A stretch of DNA of 64,000 nt, from assembly GCF_001522865.1 (NCBI RefSeq), contig NZ_LOWB01000098.1:124001-188000 (forward strand). Direction: 5' to 3'. Positions within the stretch are counted from its first letter, which is position 1, and the number at the start of each line of letters is the position of its first letter. The notes beneath the pieces are model-generated. The model made no database searches. It was not told the origin of the DNA and saw nothing but the letters and a program-made list of their open reading frames with translations. Made by a program: the position numbers and the translations under genes. This document shows positions 8,235 to 18,412 of this stretch, in pieces. Source of the stretch: Burkholderia sp. TSV86 (GTDB taxonomy: Bacteria > Pseudomonadota > Gammaproteobacteria > Burkholderiales > Burkholderiaceae).

Positions 8235-10025
8235 TCAGAATTGATCTTCCGCCAGCGCGAGCACGCCTTGCCCGCCCTTCGCGCTGGTGATCGCCGCCTC
8301 GTAAGCATTCGCCTGCACGAGAATATGCTCCGCGTAGAACTGCGCGATAGCGATCTTCGCGTCGTAGAACTTCGGATCGTCGTCGCGCTTCGCTTGCGCG
8401 ACGAGCAACGCGCGCGCGAACTGCCAGCCACACAGCACGATGCCCGCGAGCTTCAGATACGGCACGCTGCCCGCGAACACCGCGTTCGGATCGGCCTTGC
8501 CGTTCGCCACGACAAAATCGACGGCCGCCGACAACGCCCGCGCCCCGTTCACAAGCTGCGTCTTCATCACCGCGAACGCCGGGCTGTCATGGCCGCCGAA
8601 CGCGTCGACTGTCTGCAGAATCTCCGCGACGATCGCCTTGGCGACGGCGCCGCCATCGCGCGCCGTCTTGCGGCCGACGAGATCGTTCGCCTGAATTGCC
8701 GTCGTGCCTTCGTAGATCGCGAGAATACGCGCGTCGCGGTAATACTGCGCGGCGCCCGTCTCCTCGATGAAGCCCATCCCGCCATGCACCTGGATGCCGA
8801 GACTCGCGACGTCGTTGACCATCTCGGTGCTCCAGCCCTTCACGACCGGCACCAGATATTCGTAGATCGCCTGATGCTTCGCTCGCACGGCTTCGTCAGC
8901 GGCACGGTGCGCGATGTCGCTATGCGCGGCGGCGACATAGGCGAGCGCGCGCGCGCCTTCCGTAAGCGCGCGCATCGTCGCGAGCATTCTGCGCACGTCC
9001 GGATGATGAATGATCGTCACCGACTGCTTGGCTGTTCCGTCGACCGGCCGGCTCTGCACGCGCTCCTTCGCAAACTCGGCCGCCTTCTGGTACGCGCGGT
9101 CCGCGACGCCGATGCCCTGCATGCCGACGCCGAAGCGCGCCGCATTCATCATGATGAACATATATTCGAGGCCGCGATTCTCCTCGCCCACCAGATAGCC
9201 GACCGCGCCGCCGTGATCGCCGTATTGCAGCACCGCCGTCGGGCTGGCCTTGATGCCGAGCTTGTGCTCGATCGACACGCAATGCACGTCGTTGCGCGCG
9301 CCGAGGCTGCCGTCGTCGTTGACGAGGAACTTCGGCACGATGAACAGCGAGATGCCCTTCACGCCCTCGGGCGCATTCGGCGTGCGCGCCAGCACGAGAT
9401 GGACGATGTTCTCCGCCATGTCGTGCTCGCCCCATGTAATGAAGATCTTCGTGCCGAACACCTTATATGAGCCGTCGCCTTGCGGCTCGGCGCGCGAGCG
9501 CACCAGCGCGAGATCGGAACCCGCCTGCGGCTCCGTCAGGTTCATCGTGCCGGTCCATTCGCCGGAGATCAGCTTCGGCACGTAGCGGGATTTCTGCGCA
9601 TCGGTGCCCGCCGTGAGCAGCGCTTCGATCGCGCCGTCCGTCAACAATGGACACAGCGCAAACGAAAGGTTCGATGCATTCAGCATTTCGATGCACGGCG
9701 TCGCGATCAGCTTCGGCAGCCCCTGGCCGTCGTATTCGGTCGGATGCTGCAGCCCCTGCCAACCGCCTTCGACGAATTGCCGAAACGCCTCCTTGAAGCC
9801 CGGCGTCGCGGTGACGGCGCCATCCTTCCAGCTGCTCGGGTTCTTGTCGCCGTCGACGTTGAGCGGCGCGAGCACTTCGCCGCAGAACTTCGCGGCTTCG
9901 TCAAGCACGGCAGCTGCCGTATCGAAACCGGCGTCCTCATAGCCGGGCAGCTTCGCGACCTCGTCGATGCCGGCCAGCTCCTTCATCACGAACAGCATGT
10001 CCTTGACGGGGGCGGTATAGCTCAT
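8235..10025 (-). CDS. Acyl-CoA dehydrogenase (DmdC-like, C-terminal-extended type)
   Basis: 596 residues. The flavin-binding region NLTEPQAGSDLALVRSRAEP and a catalytic-Glu segment (ARILAIYEGTTAIQANDLVG) are present. The approximately 600-residue length, N-terminal extension (YTAPVKDMLFVMKEL) and C-terminal helical domain match the FadE/DmdC type, which includes 3-methylmercaptopropionyl-CoA dehydrogenases. Substrate specificity cannot be read from sequence. The ATG at 10025 has AGGAGAGGAG just upstream. It follows etfB-etfA on the same strand, so its electron acceptor is encoded next door. Confidence 0.93.
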   Translation of the reverse strand: MSYTAPVKDMLFVMKELAGIDEVAKLPGYEDAGFDTAAAVLDEAAKFCGEVLAPLNVDGDKNPSSWKDGAVTATPGFKEAFRQFVEGGWQGLQHPTEYDGQGLPKLIATPCIEMLNASNLSFALCPLLTDGAIEALLTAGTDAQKSRYVPKLISGEWTGTMNLTEPQAGSDLALVRSRAEPQGDGSYKVFGTKIFITWGEHDMAENIVHLVLARTPNAPEGVKGISLFIVPKFLVNDDGSLGARNDVHCVSIEHKLGIKASPTAVLQYGDHGGAVGYLVGEENRGLEYMFIMMNAARFGVGMQGIGVADRAYQKAAEFAKERVQSRPVDGTAKQSVTIIHHPDVRRMLATMRALTEGARALAYVAAAHSDIAHRAADEAVRAKHQAIYEYLVPVVKGWSTEMVNDVASLGIQVHGGMGFIEETGAAQYYRDARILAIYEGTTAIQANDLVGRKTARDGGAVAKAIVAEILQTVDAFGGHDSPAFAVMKTQLVNGARALSAAVDFVVANGKADPNAVFAGSVPYLKLAGIVLCGWQFARALLVAQAKRDDDPKFYDAKIAIAQFYAEHILVQANAYEAAITSAKGGQGVLALAEDQF

Positions 10026-10138
10026 TTGCTCCTCTCCTTCTCGCTTATGGTGTGAAAAGGGGCGCACACCGCGCCCCTTCGTTCATGTCCGACCCGCCGA
10101 TGCAACGCGCGCCGTCATCGCGCGCACCACCGCATGCA

Positions 10139-11074
10139 TCAGCCCAGTTCGTTGACCAGTTCCGGCACGAGCGCAAACAGATCGCCAACGAGGCCGTAAT
10201 CGGCAACGCTGAAGATCGGCGCTTCCGGATCCTTGTTGATCGCGACGATCACCTTCGAATCCTTCATCCCGGCCAAGTGCTGGATCGCGCCCGAAATGCC
10301 CACCGCGATATAAAGCTGCGGCGCGACGATCTTGCCCGTCTGCCCCACCTGGTAGTCGTTCGGCACATAACCCGCGTCGACCGCCGCGCGCGACGCGCCC
10401 AGCGCCGCCTGCAGCTTGTCCGCGAGCGGCTCCAGCACCTTCGTGTAGTTCTCGCCGCTGCCCAGCCCCCGACCGCCCGACACGATGATGCTCGCGCTCG
10501 TGAGTTCCGGACGATCCAGCTTCGTCACTTCGCGGCTCACGAATTGCGACACGCCCGCATCCGCCGCCGCTTCGATCTTCTCGACCGGCGCGCTGCCGCC
10601 CTCGGCTGCGGCCGGATCGAAGCCCGTTGCGCGCACCGTGACCACCTTGACCGGATCGCTCGACTGCACCGTCGCGATCGCGTTGCCCGCGTAGATCGGG
10701 CGCTCGAACGTGTCCGCGCTGTTGACCTCCGTGATGTCGGAGATCTGCGCGACGTCCAGCTTCGCCGCGATCCGCGGCGCGATGTTCTTGCCGTATGCCG
10801 TCGCCGGCAGCAGGATATGCGAGTAACCCTTCGCGACGTTCAGCGCCGTCGCCTCGACATTCTCCGCGAGACCGTCCGCCAGTTGCGGCGCATCCGCGAG
10901 CAGCACCTTCGCGACGCCCGCGATCTTCGCCGCCGCGTCCGCCGCGCCCTGCGCGTTATGGCCCGCAACCAGCACGTGAATATCGCCGCCGATCTTCTGC
11001 GCGGCCGCCACCGTGTTCAGCGTCGCCGCCTTGATCGCTGCGTTGTCGTGTTCGGCAATTACCAGAATCGTCAT
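10139..11074 (-). CDS. etfA: Electron transfer flavoprotein alpha subunit
   Basis: 311 residues. The C-terminal FAD-binding signature is intact ([17 protein letters not shown], then [20 protein letters not shown]), preceded by [12 protein letters not shown]. EtfA binds the FAD that accepts electrons from acyl-CoA dehydrogenases and hands them to ETF:quinone oxidoreductase. It begins 15 bases after etfB ends, as a normal two-gene operon, with an acyl-CoA dehydrogenase gene downstream. Confidence 0.97.
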   Translation of the reverse strand: MTILVIAEHDNAAIKAATLNTVAAAQKIGGDIHVLVAGHNAQGAADAAAKIAGVAKVLLADAPQLADGLAENVEATALNVAKGYSHILLPATAYGKNIAPRIAAKLDVAQISDITEVNSADTFERPIYAGNAIATVQSSDPVKVVTVRATGFDPAAAEGGSAPVEKIEAAADAGVSQFVSREVTKLDRPELTSASIIVSGGRGLGSGENYTKVLEPLADKLQAALGASRAAVDAGYVPNDYQVGQTGKIVAPQLYIAVGISGAIQHLAGMKDSKVIVAINKDPEAPIFSVADYGLVGDLFALVPELVNELG

Positions 11075-11089
11075 GTTTATGCGCTCCCC

Positions 11090-11839
11090 TTACAGCACTT
11101 TCGCTTCGGTCTTCAGCTTCTCGACCAGCGTCTTCACGTCCGGCACCTTCACGCCCGCCGCGCGTTTGGGCGGCTCGGCCACCTTCAGCGTCTTCAGGCG
11201 CGACGCGACATCCACGCCGAGGTCTTCCGGCTTCACGGTTTCCAGCGGCTTTTTCTTCGCCTTCATGATGTTCGGCAACGTCACGTAGCGCGGCTCGTTC
11301 AGGCGCAGGTCCGTCGTCACGACGGCAGGCAGCGTCAGCGACAGCGTCTCCGCGCCGCCGTCGACTTCGCGCGCAACGCTCACCTTCCCATCCGCCACCG
11401 TCACCTTCGACGCGAACGTCGCCTGTGGCAGATTCGCGAGCGCGGCGAGCATCTGGCCGGTCTGGTTCGAATCGTCGTCGATCGCCTGCTTGCCGAGAAT
11501 CACGAGCTGCGGCTGCTCCTTGTCGACCAGCGCTTTCAGGATCTTCGCGACCGCGAGCGGCTCGACGCCGTCGTTCGACTCGACGAGGATCGCGCGATCC
11601 GCGCCGATCGCAAGCGCGGTGCGCAGCGTCTCCTGCGCCTGCGCGACGCCCACCGACACCGCGACCACCTCTGTCGCCACGCCAGCTTCCTTCAGCCGCA
11701 CCGCCTCCTCGACCGCGATTTCATCGAACGGGTTCATCGACATTTTCACGTTCGCGATGTCGACGCCCGTACCGTCCGATTTCACCCGGACCTTCACGTT
11801 GTAATCGACCACTCTTTTCACTGGCACCAGGATTTTCAT
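11090..11839 (-). CDS. etfB: Electron transfer flavoprotein beta subunit
   Basis: 249 residues, beginning [19 protein letters not shown]. It carries the family signature [20 protein letters not shown] and the AMP-binding loop. The ATG at 11839 is preferred over a GTG two codons upstream because GGAG lies at the right distance. It forms the heterodimer with EtfA, encoded immediately downstream. Confidence 0.97.
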   Translation of the reverse strand: MKILVPVKRVVDYNVKVRVKSDGTGVDIANVKMSMNPFDEIAVEEAVRLKEAGVATEVVAVSVGVAQAQETLRTALAIGADRAILVESNDGVEPLAVAKILKALVDKEQPQLVILGKQAIDDDSNQTGQMLAALANLPQATFASKVTVADGKVSVAREVDGGAETLSLTLPAVVTTDLRLNEPRYVTLPNIMKAKKKPLETVKPEDLGVDVASRLKTLKVAEPPKRAAGVKVPDVKTLVEKLKTEAKVL

Positions 11840-12012
11840 GCACACGCTCCAAAGTTACGAATACGACCAGCGGCCATTTTATAGCGCGACTCGCCCGCGC
11901 GGCGGCTAAGCCGGCCATTCAATTTGCGACGGCCAACGCTCGGCGCCAGCCGATGTTAACGCCACATCGTGATACGCCGCCAATAACGAACGATCGTTCT
12001 ATTTTAAAAGAG

Positions 12013-12037
12013 AAAAAACCCGGACGCCAAGCCCGGG
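12013..12037 (-). terminator. Rho-independent terminator after metQ
   Basis: A short GC stem (CCCGG / CCGGG, 9-base loop) is followed on the minus strand by six T. It lies about 45 bases after the metQ stop and closes the metNIQ operon. Confidence 0.65.
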
Positions 12038-12079
12038 GGTTCGATCGCCGCCTCTAATCCGCGGCAAGCGCCGCCACGC

Positions 12080-12877
12080 TTACCACGCGGCGATCACCGC
12101 GCCGCCATATTGCCGCTCGATAAAGCGCTTCACGTCGGGTGACCGGTACGCGGCAACGAGTTTCGCGACCCACGGTTTGTCCTGGTCGCCCGCGCGCACC
12201 GCCAGAACGTTCGTGTATGGTCCGCCCGGCCCCTCGATCGCGATCGCATCCTGTTTCGGCTTGAGTCCGGCCTCCATCGCATAATTCGTGTTGATCGCGG
12301 CGGCGTCGACGTCGACGAGCGAGCGCGGAATCTGCGCGGCGTCCAGCTCGACGATCTTCAATTGCTTCGGGTTGCCGATGATGTCGAAACGGGTCGCTTT
12401 CAGGCCCGCGCCGGCGCGCAGCTTCAACAGCCCCTGCTTTTGCAGCAACAACAGTGCGCGCCCGCCATTGGTCGGATCATTCGGAATCGCGATGCGCGCG
12501 CCGGGAGGCAATTCGGCAAGCGTCTTCACCCGCTTCGAATAGATGCCCATCGGAAAGGTGACCGTCCGCGCGACGTTGACGATCCGGTAGCCGCGATCCT
12601 TCACCTGCTGCTCGAGATACGGCGCGTGCTGATAGCTGTTCGCGTCGATGTCGCCCGCCGCGAGCGCGGCATTTGGCTGCACGTAGTCGGAGAATTCGAC
12701 GATCCGGATGTCGAGCCCGCTGTTCGCCGCAACCCGCTTCACCTGCTCCATCACCTGCGCGTGCGGGCCGCCCGTCACGCCCACCTTGATCGCCGTCTGC
12801 GCCTGCCCGTGCGCAAGCGTCGCGCAGACAGCCGCCCCTAGCGCAGCCGCAAGCCTCAGCATCATTCTCCGCCGCAT
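12080..12877 (-). CDS. metQ: Methionine ABC transporter substrate-binding protein
   Basis: 265 residues from the ATG at 12877, which has GGGAG at a proper distance. The family core is clear: IKVGVTGGPHAQVMEQVKR, NSYQHAPYLEQQ, and the ligand-site region IPNDPTNGGRALLLLQ. MetQ captures D- and L-methionine in the periplasm and delivers it to MetNI. The signal peptide (RMMLRLAAALGAAV...LAHGQAQ) has no clean lipobox: the only nearby Cys follows AAV, whereas most MetQ are lipoproteins. It may therefore be a soluble periplasmic form. Confidence 0.93.
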   Translation of the reverse strand: MRRRMMLRLAAALGAAVCATLAHGQAQTAIKVGVTGGPHAQVMEQVKRVAANSGLDIRIVEFSDYVQPNAALAAGDIDANSYQHAPYLEQQVKDRGYRIVNVARTVTFPMGIYSKRVKTLAELPPGARIAIPNDPTNGGRALLLLQKQGLLKLRAGAGLKATRFDIIGNPKQLKIVELDAAQIPRSLVDVDAAAINTNYAMEAGLKPKQDAIAIEGPGGPYTNVLAVRAGDQDKPWVAKLVAAYRSPDVKRFIERQYGGAVIAAW

Positions 12878-12955
12878 CTTCCGATCTCCCGAAACCGAGC
12901 CAAGCCAAGCCGTGCCGCATCGCGATGCGGCACGCAAGCGCCCGCTCATCGATGA

Positions 12956-13609
12956 TTATTTATGACTCAACCGCCGCACGATCCAATCGCCGAACGACTG
13001 CACGATCTGCACGAACACGATCAGGATCGCGACGACCACCCACATCACTTCCGGCAAGTAGCGCTGATAGCCGTAGCGGATGCCGAGATCGCCAAGGCCG
13101 CCGCCGCCGATCGCGCCCGCCATCGCCGAATAACCGACGAGCGACACGAACGTGATCGTGAGCCCGGCGACGATGCCCGGCAGCGATTCCGGCAACAGCA
13201 CCTTGAACACGATCTGGCTCGTCGTCGCGCCCATCGCCTGCGCGGCTTCGATCAGGCCGCGATCGACCTCGCGCAGCGCGGTCTCGACGAGCCGCGCGAT
13301 GAAAGGCGCGGCCGCGAGCGTGAGCGGCACGACCGCCGCCGCGGTGCCGATCGACGAGCCGACGACGAGACGCGTAAACGGAATCACCGCGACGAGCAGG
13401 ATGATGAACGGCGTCGAGCGCACCGCGTTGATGACGCCGCCGAGCACGCGATTCACCGCGAGATTGCGCAGCACGCCCTGACGGTCGGTCAGATAAACGA
13501 GCACGCCGAGCGGCAACCCGACGAGCGCGCCGAGCGCCCCGGAGATGCCGACCATGATCAGCGTCTCCCAGAACGACTGCACGAACATATCGAACATTTC
13601 ACTCAACAT
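12956..13609 (-). CDS. metI: Methionine ABC transporter permease
   Basis: 217 residues, the usual MetI length, beginning [17 protein letters not shown]. Five hydrophobic segments are visible, and the EAA-type loop that contacts the ATPase reads [20 protein letters not shown]. The ATG at 13609 has GAGGAG upstream. Its start overlaps the 3' end of metN by 11 bases, which suggests coupled translation. Confidence 0.96.
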   Translation of the reverse strand: MLSEMFDMFVQSFWETLIMVGISGALGALVGLPLGVLVYLTDRQGVLRNLAVNRVLGGVINAVRSTPFIILLVAVIPFTRLVVGSSIGTAAAVVPLTLAAAPFIARLVETALREVDRGLIEAAQAMGATTSQIVFKVLLPESLPGIVAGLTITFVSLVGYSAMAGAIGGGGLGDLGIRYGYQRYLPEVMWVVVAILIVFVQIVQSFGDWIVRRLSHK

Positions 13610-14633
13610 GCGAAAGCTCCTCGACGACCACGCCCTGCTCGCGCAGATACGCGAGCGCCTGCCCCATCTTGCCCGGCTCGCCCGTCGCGAGCACCGCGAG
13701 CGAGCCGAACGCGCGGCCCTGGATCTCGTCGATCTGGCCATGCAGGATGTTGAAGTCCAATTCGTAGCGGCGAATCGTCTCGGACAGGATCGGCTGATCG
13801 ACGCCCGAGCCGGTGAACGCAAGCCGCAGCAGATGGCCCGCGCCCGCCTTCAATCGCTCGGCGACACGCGCCTTCATCGCCGGCGGCAATTCCTGCGCGA
13901 TTACGTCGCCGATCAGCGCGCGCGTGACTTCGTGATGCGGGCGCATGAACACGTCGATCACGTTGCCCTCCTCGACGACGCGCCCCGCGTCAAGCACCGC
14001 GACGCGGTCGCAAACCTCCTTGATCACTTCCATCTGGTGCGTGATGAGCACCACCGTCAAGCCAAGCTCGCGGTTGATGCGCCGCAACAGATCGAGGATC
14101 GCGCGCGTCGTCTCGGGGTCGAGCGCCGATGTCGCTTCGTCGGACAGCAATACCTTCGGCTTGCTCGCGAGCGCGCGCGCAATGCCGACGCGCTGCTTCT
14201 GGCCGCCGCTGATCTGCGACGGATAGCGGTCCTTCTGCGCGGCGAGCCCGACGAGTTCGAGCAGCGGCAGCACCGTCGCCTCGATCTGCGCGCGCTTCGC
14301 ACCCGCAAGCTCGAGCGGCAGCGCGACGTTGCCGAACACGGTGCGCGACGACAGCAGGTTGAAGTGCTGAAAGATCATCCCGATGTCGCGCCGCGCCGCG
14401 CGCAGCTCGCTCGCGGACAAGCTCGTCAGATCGCGCCCGTCGACGCTCACGCTGCCTTCCGAGGGCCGCGTGAGCAGGTTGATCGTGCGCACGAGCGTGC
14501 TCTTGCCCGCGCCGCTACGGCCGATGATCCCAAACACCTCGCCGCGCGGGATCGTCAGATTGACGTTGTGCAACGCCTCGATCCAGCCGCGCGGCCCCTC
14601 GAAACGTTGCGAAAGATTACGAATTTCAATCAT
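13599..14633 (-). CDS. metN: Methionine ABC transporter ATP-binding protein
   Basis: 344 residues. Walker A is GRSGAGKST (residues 38-46), the ABC signature is [15 protein letters not shown] and Walker B is [12 protein letters not shown]. The C-terminal NIL domain (about 270-344) binds methionine and inhibits transport when cytosolic methionine is high, so regulation is at protein level. First gene of metN-metI-metQ. I found no SAM riboswitch in the 240 bases upstream. Confidence 0.96.
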   Translation of the reverse strand: MIEIRNLSQRFEGPRGWIEALHNVNLTIPRGEVFGIIGRSGAGKSTLVRTINLLTRPSEGSVSVDGRDLTSLSASELRAARRDIGMIFQHFNLLSSRTVFGNVALPLELAGAKRAQIEATVLPLLELVGLAAQKDRYPSQISGGQKQRVGIARALASKPKVLLSDEATSALDPETTRAILDLLRRINRELGLTVVLITHQMEVIKEVCDRVAVLDAGRVVEEGNVIDVFMRPHHEVTRALIGDVIAQELPPAMKARVAERLKAGAGHLLRLAFTGSGVDQPILSETIRRYELDFNILHGQIDEIQGRAFGSLAVLATGEPGKMGQALAYLREQGVVVEELSHVE

Positions 14634-14881
14634 GTAAACAAAACGGCGGGCGGCGCTGCCTCTCATGTCGGGCCTCGCCAGTCGACCGCCGCATACGGGA
14701 AACGACCCGCGAGTTTACCGCATTCGCAACATATCTCTTAATAATCGATTCCAACCTTTTCATAACGAATCGCAATTAGAGGGCCGCGCCCGAGCGGACC
14801 GTCGCAAACGGCGTCTATGATCGGCGCACCGCCCTGCTCTGCTCTGCTCGGCGACGAACGACATATTCCGGAGACATGCCT

Positions 14882-15799
14882 ATGGACGCCACCGCCTCGA
14901 CCGAAGCCGGCCGCCGCACCGCAACCGCCGGCGGCGCGGCATTACAGCAGCCGCGCGTGCGCACGGCCGACGGGCTCGAACTCGCGGTGCACCGCTGGCC
15001 TGTTGCGGCATCGTTCGGCGCGCCACGCGCGAGCGTGGCGCTCGTCCACGGGCTCGCCGAGCACGCGGGCCGCTATCAGGCGCTCGCCGAACAGCTGAAT
15101 GCGGCGGGCATCGAACTCGTCAGCGCCGATTTGCGCGGGCATGGACGCTCGCCCGGCGAGCGCGCCTGGATCGAACGCTTCGACGCGTTTCTCGAAGATG
15201 CCGACGCGATCGTCGCCGGCGCCGCGCGCAACGACGGCACGCCGCTTTTCCTCATGGGGCACAGCATGGGCGGCGCGATTGCGGCACTCTATGCGATCAA
15301 ATGCGCGCCCGCCCGCCGGCGCACGCTTGCCGGGCTGATCCTGTCAAGCCCCGCGCTCGCGCCGGGCCGCGACGTGCCGCGCTGGATGCTGGCGGCGAGC
15401 CGCCTCGTCAGCCGCATCTGGCCGCGTTTTCCGGCGCTCAAGATCGATGCCGCGCTGCTGTCGCGCGATCCGGCGGTGGTGGCTGCCAATCGCGCGGACC
15501 CGCTCGTGCATCACGGCCCGGTACCGGCGCGCACCGGCGCCGAGATTCTCGCCGCGATGCAGGAAATCGAGCGCGGCCGGGCGGCGCTTCGCCTGCCGGT
15601 GCTCGTCTACCACGGCACGACCGACAAGCTGACCGAACCGGATGGTAGCCGCGATTTCGGCGCGCATGTCGGCTCGCCCGACCGAACGCTGACGATTTAT
15701 GAAGGCAGTTATCACGAGACGATCAACGATCTGGATCGCGAGCGCGTGATCGGCGCGCTGATCGACTGGATTCTGTCACGCGCGCCCAAGCGCGGCTGA
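14882..15799 (+). CDS. Alpha/beta hydrolase, monoacylglycerol lipase / lysophospholipase type
   Basis: 305 residues. The HG loop appears in SVALVHGLAEHAGRY, the nucleophile elbow is GHSMGG, and the acid and His lie in YHGTTDKLTEP and EGSYHETIND. This pattern fits the Hydrolase_4 (monoacylglycerol lipase) group. The physiological lipid is unknown. The second ATG, at 14882, is chosen because GGAG then lies 8 bases upstream rather than 2. Confidence 0.88.
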   Translation: MDATASTEAGRRTATAGGAALQQPRVRTADGLELAVHRWPVAASFGAPRASVALVHGLAEHAGRYQALAEQLNAAGIELVSADLRGHGRSPGERAWIERFDAFLEDADAIVAGAARNDGTPLFLMGHSMGGAIAALYAIKCAPARRRTLAGLILSSPALAPGRDVPRWMLAASRLVSRIWPRFPALKIDAALLSRDPAVVAANRADPLVHHGPVPARTGAEILAAMQEIERGRAALRLPVLVYHGTTDKLTEPDGSRDFGAHVGSPDRTLTIYEGSYHETINDLDRERVIGALIDWILSRAPKRG

Positions 15800-15937
15800 C
15801 GGGCATGCCGTGCGCCGCATCCGAAGCGGGTTCGAGGCAGGTTCGAAGCAACGAAACCGGATGCATGCGCGCGAATGCACGGCCTTCCCGGCAAATGCCG
15901 CGGCATTCGACAATCCGCACGCGCCGGCGCACGGCGC

Positions 15938-16861
15938 TCAAACGCCGGCCAGCACGCGCAGATGCGCGACCACGCTGCGCCCAAGCGCGGAAAGGTTATA
16001 GCCGCCTTCGAGACAGCTCACGATGCGGCCTTGCGCGTGCCGCCGCGCGACATCGCAAATCCGCGTGGTCAGCCATTCATAGTCGGCCTCGACGAGCGCC
16101 ATCCCGCCGATGTCGTCCTCGCGATGCGCATCGAAGCCCGCCGACACGAACAACATCTGCGGCCGGAACGCTTCGAGCCGCGGCAGCCACATCATCTCGA
16201 CCGCCTCACGCACCGCCATTCCGTTCGTGCGCGCGGCCATCGGCAGATTGACCATGTTCGGCGCCTGATGATCGACGCCCGAGAACGGGTACAGCGGCGA
16301 TTGGAAGAAACTGCACATCAGCACGCGCTCGTCGTTCGCGAACGCGGCTTCGGTGCCATTGCCGTGATGAACGTCGAAATCGACGATCGCCACCCGGTCG
16401 AGCCCGTGGATATCGAGTGCGTGCCGCGCGGCGATTGCGATATTGTTGAAGAAGCAAAAGCCCATCGCGCGCGCGGGCTCTGCGTGATGGCCGGGCGGGC
16501 GCACGCTGCAAAACGCGTTGTCGTAGCGCCCTTCGAGCACCGCATCCGTCGCGTCGACGGCGGCGCCCGCCGCGCGCAGCGCCGCGCGCCACGTGTGGGG
16601 ATTGGCAAGCGTGTCGGAGTCGACCGTCACGTACCCTTCGCCCGGAATCAGATTGCGGATGTAATCGATGTGCGCCCGCGTATGCACGCGCGCAAGCGCG
16701 GTCTCGCTCGCGAAAGGCGCTGTTTCATGCGCAAGCAGTTCGTCGATACGGCTCGCGATCAACTGATCCTGAATCGCCGATAGCCGCGCCGGCGACTCGG
16801 GATGCCACTGCCCCATCTCATGCAGCATGCAGTCGGGGTGGGTATAAAAGGCCGTTGTCAT
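15938..16861 (-). CDS. Histone deacetylase family (acetoin utilisation/APAH-like) protein
   Basis: 307 residues. The family active site is complete: RPPGHHAEPARAMGFCFFNN with His125-His126, zinc ligands Asp163 and His165 in DFDVHHGNGTE, and Asp244 in SAGFDAHRED. The active-site tyrosine region is replaced by CLEGGYNLSAL, as expected. Bacterial members remove acetyl groups from polyamines or proteins; the substrate here is unknown. It is convergent with the hydrolase and divergent from mltB. Confidence 0.92.
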   Translation of the reverse strand: MTTAFYTHPDCMLHEMGQWHPESPARLSAIQDQLIASRIDELLAHETAPFASETALARVHTRAHIDYIRNLIPGEGYVTVDSDTLANPHTWRAALRAAGAAVDATDAVLEGRYDNAFCSVRPPGHHAEPARAMGFCFFNNIAIAARHALDIHGLDRVAIVDFDVHHGNGTEAAFANDERVLMCSFFQSPLYPFSGVDHQAPNMVNLPMAARTNGMAVREAVEMMWLPRLEAFRPQMLFVSAGFDAHREDDIGGMALVEADYEWLTTRICDVARRHAQGRIVSCLEGGYNLSALGRSVVAHLRVLAGV

Positions 16862-17064
16862 AAGCTGATTCCGCCGGGCGGCCGGATGCGCGGCGGGTCT
16901 CCCTCAGTGATGATCGATGTGTGCGATGTCGCGTGTCGTGCGCGGCTTCATACTTGATTCGCGCTTAACTTACCACAACCGCATCATGCCGCGCGCCGCC
17001 GAGACGCAGCGGATGCGTCGGTTATACTGCGCCGAATCCGTTCGCCAGCCTGCTTCGCTTCGAC

Positions 17065-18294
17065 ATGAATTTCAATCAGTCAGTATCCTCCGCCTCGTTC
17101 GCCTTGCGCCTTCGCACACCGTTGGCCGCACTGTCGCTCGCCGCTTTGCTGTCGGCCGGCATCGCGGCCGCGCAAACCGCGCCGGCCGTGGCCACCGTCT
17201 CGCAAGCGCAGCCGCAACCGGCTGCGTCGGCCGCTCAGACGTTCGAAGAAGAAATCGTCCCGCAGCGTTACGCGAGCAACCCGAAGATCGACGCATTTAT
17301 CGCCGACATGGCCGCGCGCCACGACTTCGATGCAAACGCGCTGCGCGCGCTCTTCTCGCGCGTCAGCTATTCGGCAACCGCCGCGAAGCTCGTGCTGCCC
17401 GCGCCGACGCCGTCCGTCAAGAACTGGCGTGTCTATCAAGCGCGCTTTCTCGATCCGGTTCGCATCAACGCGGGCGTGAAGTTCTGGCGTGCGAACCGCG
17501 CGACGCTGCAACGCGCGTCGGCGGAATTCGGCGTGCCGCCCGAGGTGATCGTCGGCATCATCGGCGTCGAGACGATCTACGGGCGCTACATGGGCAACTT
17601 CCGCACGCTCGACGCGCTGACGACGCTCGCGTTCGACTACCCCAACACGCCGAACCGCGAAGACCGCCAGGCGACGTTCCGAAAAAACCTCGAAGACTTC
17701 CTCGTGTGGACGCGCGACAGCCAGCTCGACCCGACGTCCGTGCTCGGCTCGTATACGGGCGCGATCGGCATTCCTCAATTTCTGCCGAGCAGCATCCGCG
17801 AATACGCGGTCGATTACGATGGCAACGGCCATATCGACCTGCGCGCCAGTTCGGCCGACGCAATCGGCAGCGTCGCGAATTATCTGAAGCAGCACGGCTG
17901 GGAAACCGGCCGGCCGGTGATCTGGAACATCGCGCCCGATCAGGGCAGCCGTGGTGTTGCGCAGGCGGCCGCGGACGGCAAGCCCGAGCCGCACTGGACA
18001 CTGTCGCAATTCCTGCGCGCGGGGCTCGCGCTCGACGAGCCGGCCATCGACGCCGCATCAGAGGGCAGCACGCCCGTGCTGGTGGTCGATCTGCCGACGC
18101 CCGGCCGCCCGACCGAATACAAGCTCGGACTGCAAAATTTCTACGTGCTGACCCGCTACAACCGCAGCTTCTTTTATGCACTCGCGGTATACCAGCTCGG
18201 CGAGCGCGTGAAAGCGCAGATGGCGGCGAACGGCGCATTGTCGTCGCCAACCGGCGACGACGCGCCCGCAGAAACCTCATCGCCATCGGAGTAA
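17065..18294 (+). CDS. mltB: Membrane-bound lytic murein transglycosylase B
   Basis: 409 residues. A signal peptide covers residues 1-36 (LAALLSAGIAAAQ), without a lipobox Cys. The catalytic Glu169 stands in IIGVETIYGRYMGNFRTLDA, and the SLT-type core includes SYTGAIGIPQFLPSSIREYA with the cofactor-like DYDGNGHIDL loop. The enzyme cleaves peptidoglycan glycan strands to 1,6-anhydro ends. In contrast to E. coli MltB it looks soluble and periplasmic. An Ala/Glu/Ser-rich tail ends the protein. Confidence 0.94.
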   Translation: MNFNQSVSSASFALRLRTPLAALSLAALLSAGIAAAQTAPAVATVSQAQPQPAASAAQTFEEEIVPQRYASNPKIDAFIADMAARHDFDANALRALFSRVSYSATAAKLVLPAPTPSVKNWRVYQARFLDPVRINAGVKFWRANRATLQRASAEFGVPPEVIVGIIGVETIYGRYMGNFRTLDALTTLAFDYPNTPNREDRQATFRKNLEDFLVWTRDSQLDPTSVLGSYTGAIGIPQFLPSSIREYAVDYDGNGHIDLRASSADAIGSVANYLKQHGWETGRPVIWNIAPDQGSRGVAQAAADGKPEPHWTLSQFLRAGLALDEPAIDAASEGSTPVLVVDLPTPGRPTEYKLGLQNFYVLTRYNRSFFYALAVYQLGERVKAQMAANGALSSPTGDDAPAETSSPSE

Positions 18295-18337
18295 GTCGAG
18301 CCGCGCGGCAGCGCAATCGCCGCCGCGCGCCGATACG

Positions 18338-18365
18338 AAAAAGCGCCGCAAGCGGCGCTTTTTTT
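18338..18365 (+). terminator. Rho-independent terminator after mltB
   Basis: The stem AAAAAGCGCCGC pairs with GCGGCGCTTTTT over a 2-base loop and runs into a T tract. It lies 45 bases after the mltB stop, between convergent mltB and cysM, and could serve both. Confidence 0.9.
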
Positions 18366-18412
18366 CATGCATCCGGCGGCACGCCTCGCGTGCGGCCCGT
18401 CGCCCACGCGTG

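Noticed and set aside
14634..14881. SAM riboswitch before metN
   Set aside because: I found none of the conserved SAM-I or SAM-II elements there by eye.
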